From the NCBI RefSeq assembly GCF_018260405.1, contig NZ_JAGLBG010000122.1:1-5416 (forward strand): a DNA stretch of 5,416 bases, read 5' to 3'. Positions within the stretch are counted from its first letter, which is position 1. Each line of letters opens with the position of its first letter. A program made the position numbers and the translations under genes. Source of the DNA: Deinococcus sp. (GTDB lineage: Bacteria; Deinococcota; Deinococci; Deinococcales; Deinococcaceae). Below, in pieces: positions 5,207 through 5,416 of this stretch. The notes beneath the pieces are model-generated. The model did no database searches. It saw nothing but the letters and a program-made list of their open reading frames with translations, and was not told the DNA's origin.

Positions 5207-5256
5207 ACACCTGACCTGTCTTGAATAGCTACAGCATACGCCTAAGTGTCAGGTGT
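5207..5256. repeat. 9-bp inverted repeat flanking the tal promoter
   Basis: ACACCTGAC (5207-5215) and GTCAGGTGT (5248-5256) are perfect inverted copies, 41 bp centre to centre, about four helical turns. They bracket the candidate -10 and one copy contains the candidate -35. Related copies TTCAGGT (5181-5187) and an adjoining ACCTGTC (5214-5220) add half-sites. The arrangement resembles paired operators, but no regulator is known from this window. Confidence 0.5.
5226..5252 (-). promoter_or_regulatory. possible tal-rho promoter
   Basis: On the minus strand CTGACA (plus 5247-5252) is a good -35 match, followed after 15 bases by TAGCTA (plus 5226-5231), inside GTAGCTATT, as a possible -10. An alternative pair is TTGGCG (5258-5263) with TATGCT (5233-5238) and a 19-base spacer. 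Neither spacing is ideal, so the region is better supported than the exact boxes. Transcription starting here would give a leader of about 50 bases carrying the tal RBS. Confidence 0.4.
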
Positions 5257-5322
5257 ACGCCAAGTGGGACGCACCTTTTCCGGAGCCTGTACGGTCCAAG
5301 GCATCTAGCTATTGATAACGAG

Positions 5323-5415
5323 TTAAGTTGATGTCGCATCGGTGTTCAGGCCAAGAAGCTTGGCCGGGAGCTGGCGGTAACGAATCTTGGGCCAGATGGT
5401 TCTCAGGTACTTCTT
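5323..5415 (-). CDS. C-terminal end of an unrecognised protein (5' part outside window)
   Basis: From the right edge an open frame of 30 codons runs to a TAA at 5325-5323. It reads KKYLRTIWPKIRYRQLPAKL followed by LGLNTDATST. The amino-acid make-up (basic, with Trp, Tyr and aliphatic residues) looks protein-like, and third positions in the first 25 codons are mostly G or C (about 19 of 25), as in neighbouring genes. I do not recognise a family. A dyad GGCCAAG/CTTGGCC (5349-5355, 5359-5365) falls inside it. It is transcribed toward tal with a gap of about 150 bases and no clear terminator after its stop, so read-through into tal-rho is possible. The call depends on sequence beyond the window and could be chance. 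Confidence 0.45.
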   Translation of the reverse strand, partial: KKYLRTIWPKIRYRQLPAKLLGLNTDATST

Positions 5416-5416
5416 A

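Noticed and set aside
4437..5228. Long plus-strand open frame of about 263 codons opposite tal
   Set aside because: It is antisense to the clearly recognisable transaldolase, and its His/Gly/Arg-rich translation is typical of the opposite strand of a GC-rich gene.
5349..5365. GGCCAAG/CTTGGCC hairpin as a terminator
   Set aside because: It lies inside the probable coding end of the right-edge gene, well before its stop, and has no T run on either side.

Overview
This is a high-GC bacterial chromosomal segment of central-metabolism and housekeeping genes, most likely from Deinococcus or a close relative. That assignment is an inference from the close resemblance of the Rho protein to the Deinococcus form as I remember it, from the tal-rho pairing, and from a leaderless-looking pdxS promoter of the type common in that genus. 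No search was run.

Layout. On the plus strand, the 3' end of pgk (phosphoglycerate kinase) overlaps by 4 bases a small VOC-fold (bleomycin-resistance/glyoxalase-like) gene, which ends inside a strong hairpin terminator. After a gap of about 170 bp with its own RBS comes tpiA (triosephosphate isomerase). The rest of the window is on the minus strand. Reading in the transcribed direction from the right edge, there is the last 30 codons of an unrecognised gene, a promoter region, tal (transaldolase) overlapping rho (transcription termination factor) by 4 bases, tandem hairpins, then a pdxS-pdxT operon (PLP synthase) overlapping by 11 bases. tpiA and pdxT converge on a short AT-rich spacer (1512-1619) full of palindromes.

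Function. pgk and tpiA are glycolytic, tal belongs to the non-oxidative pentose phosphate pathway, and PdxS/PdxT make pyridoxal 5'-phosphate from a pentose phosphate, a triose phosphate and glutamine. The PdxS substrates (ribose/ribulose-5-phosphate and glyceraldehyde-3-phosphate) are therefore made or interconverted by the neighbouring enzymes. Rho is the outlier and appears translationally coupled to transaldolase.

I see no mobile element, CRISPR array, RNA gene or obvious novel multi-gene system. The most interesting signals are regulatory: a dyad straddling the putative pdxS promoter, a CAGGT repeat cluster at the tal-rho promoter, a Tal C-terminal tail whose codons supply the rho Shine-Dalgarno, and a compositionally atypical VOC gene between pgk and tpiA. 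No gene-free stretch exceeds 300 bases.
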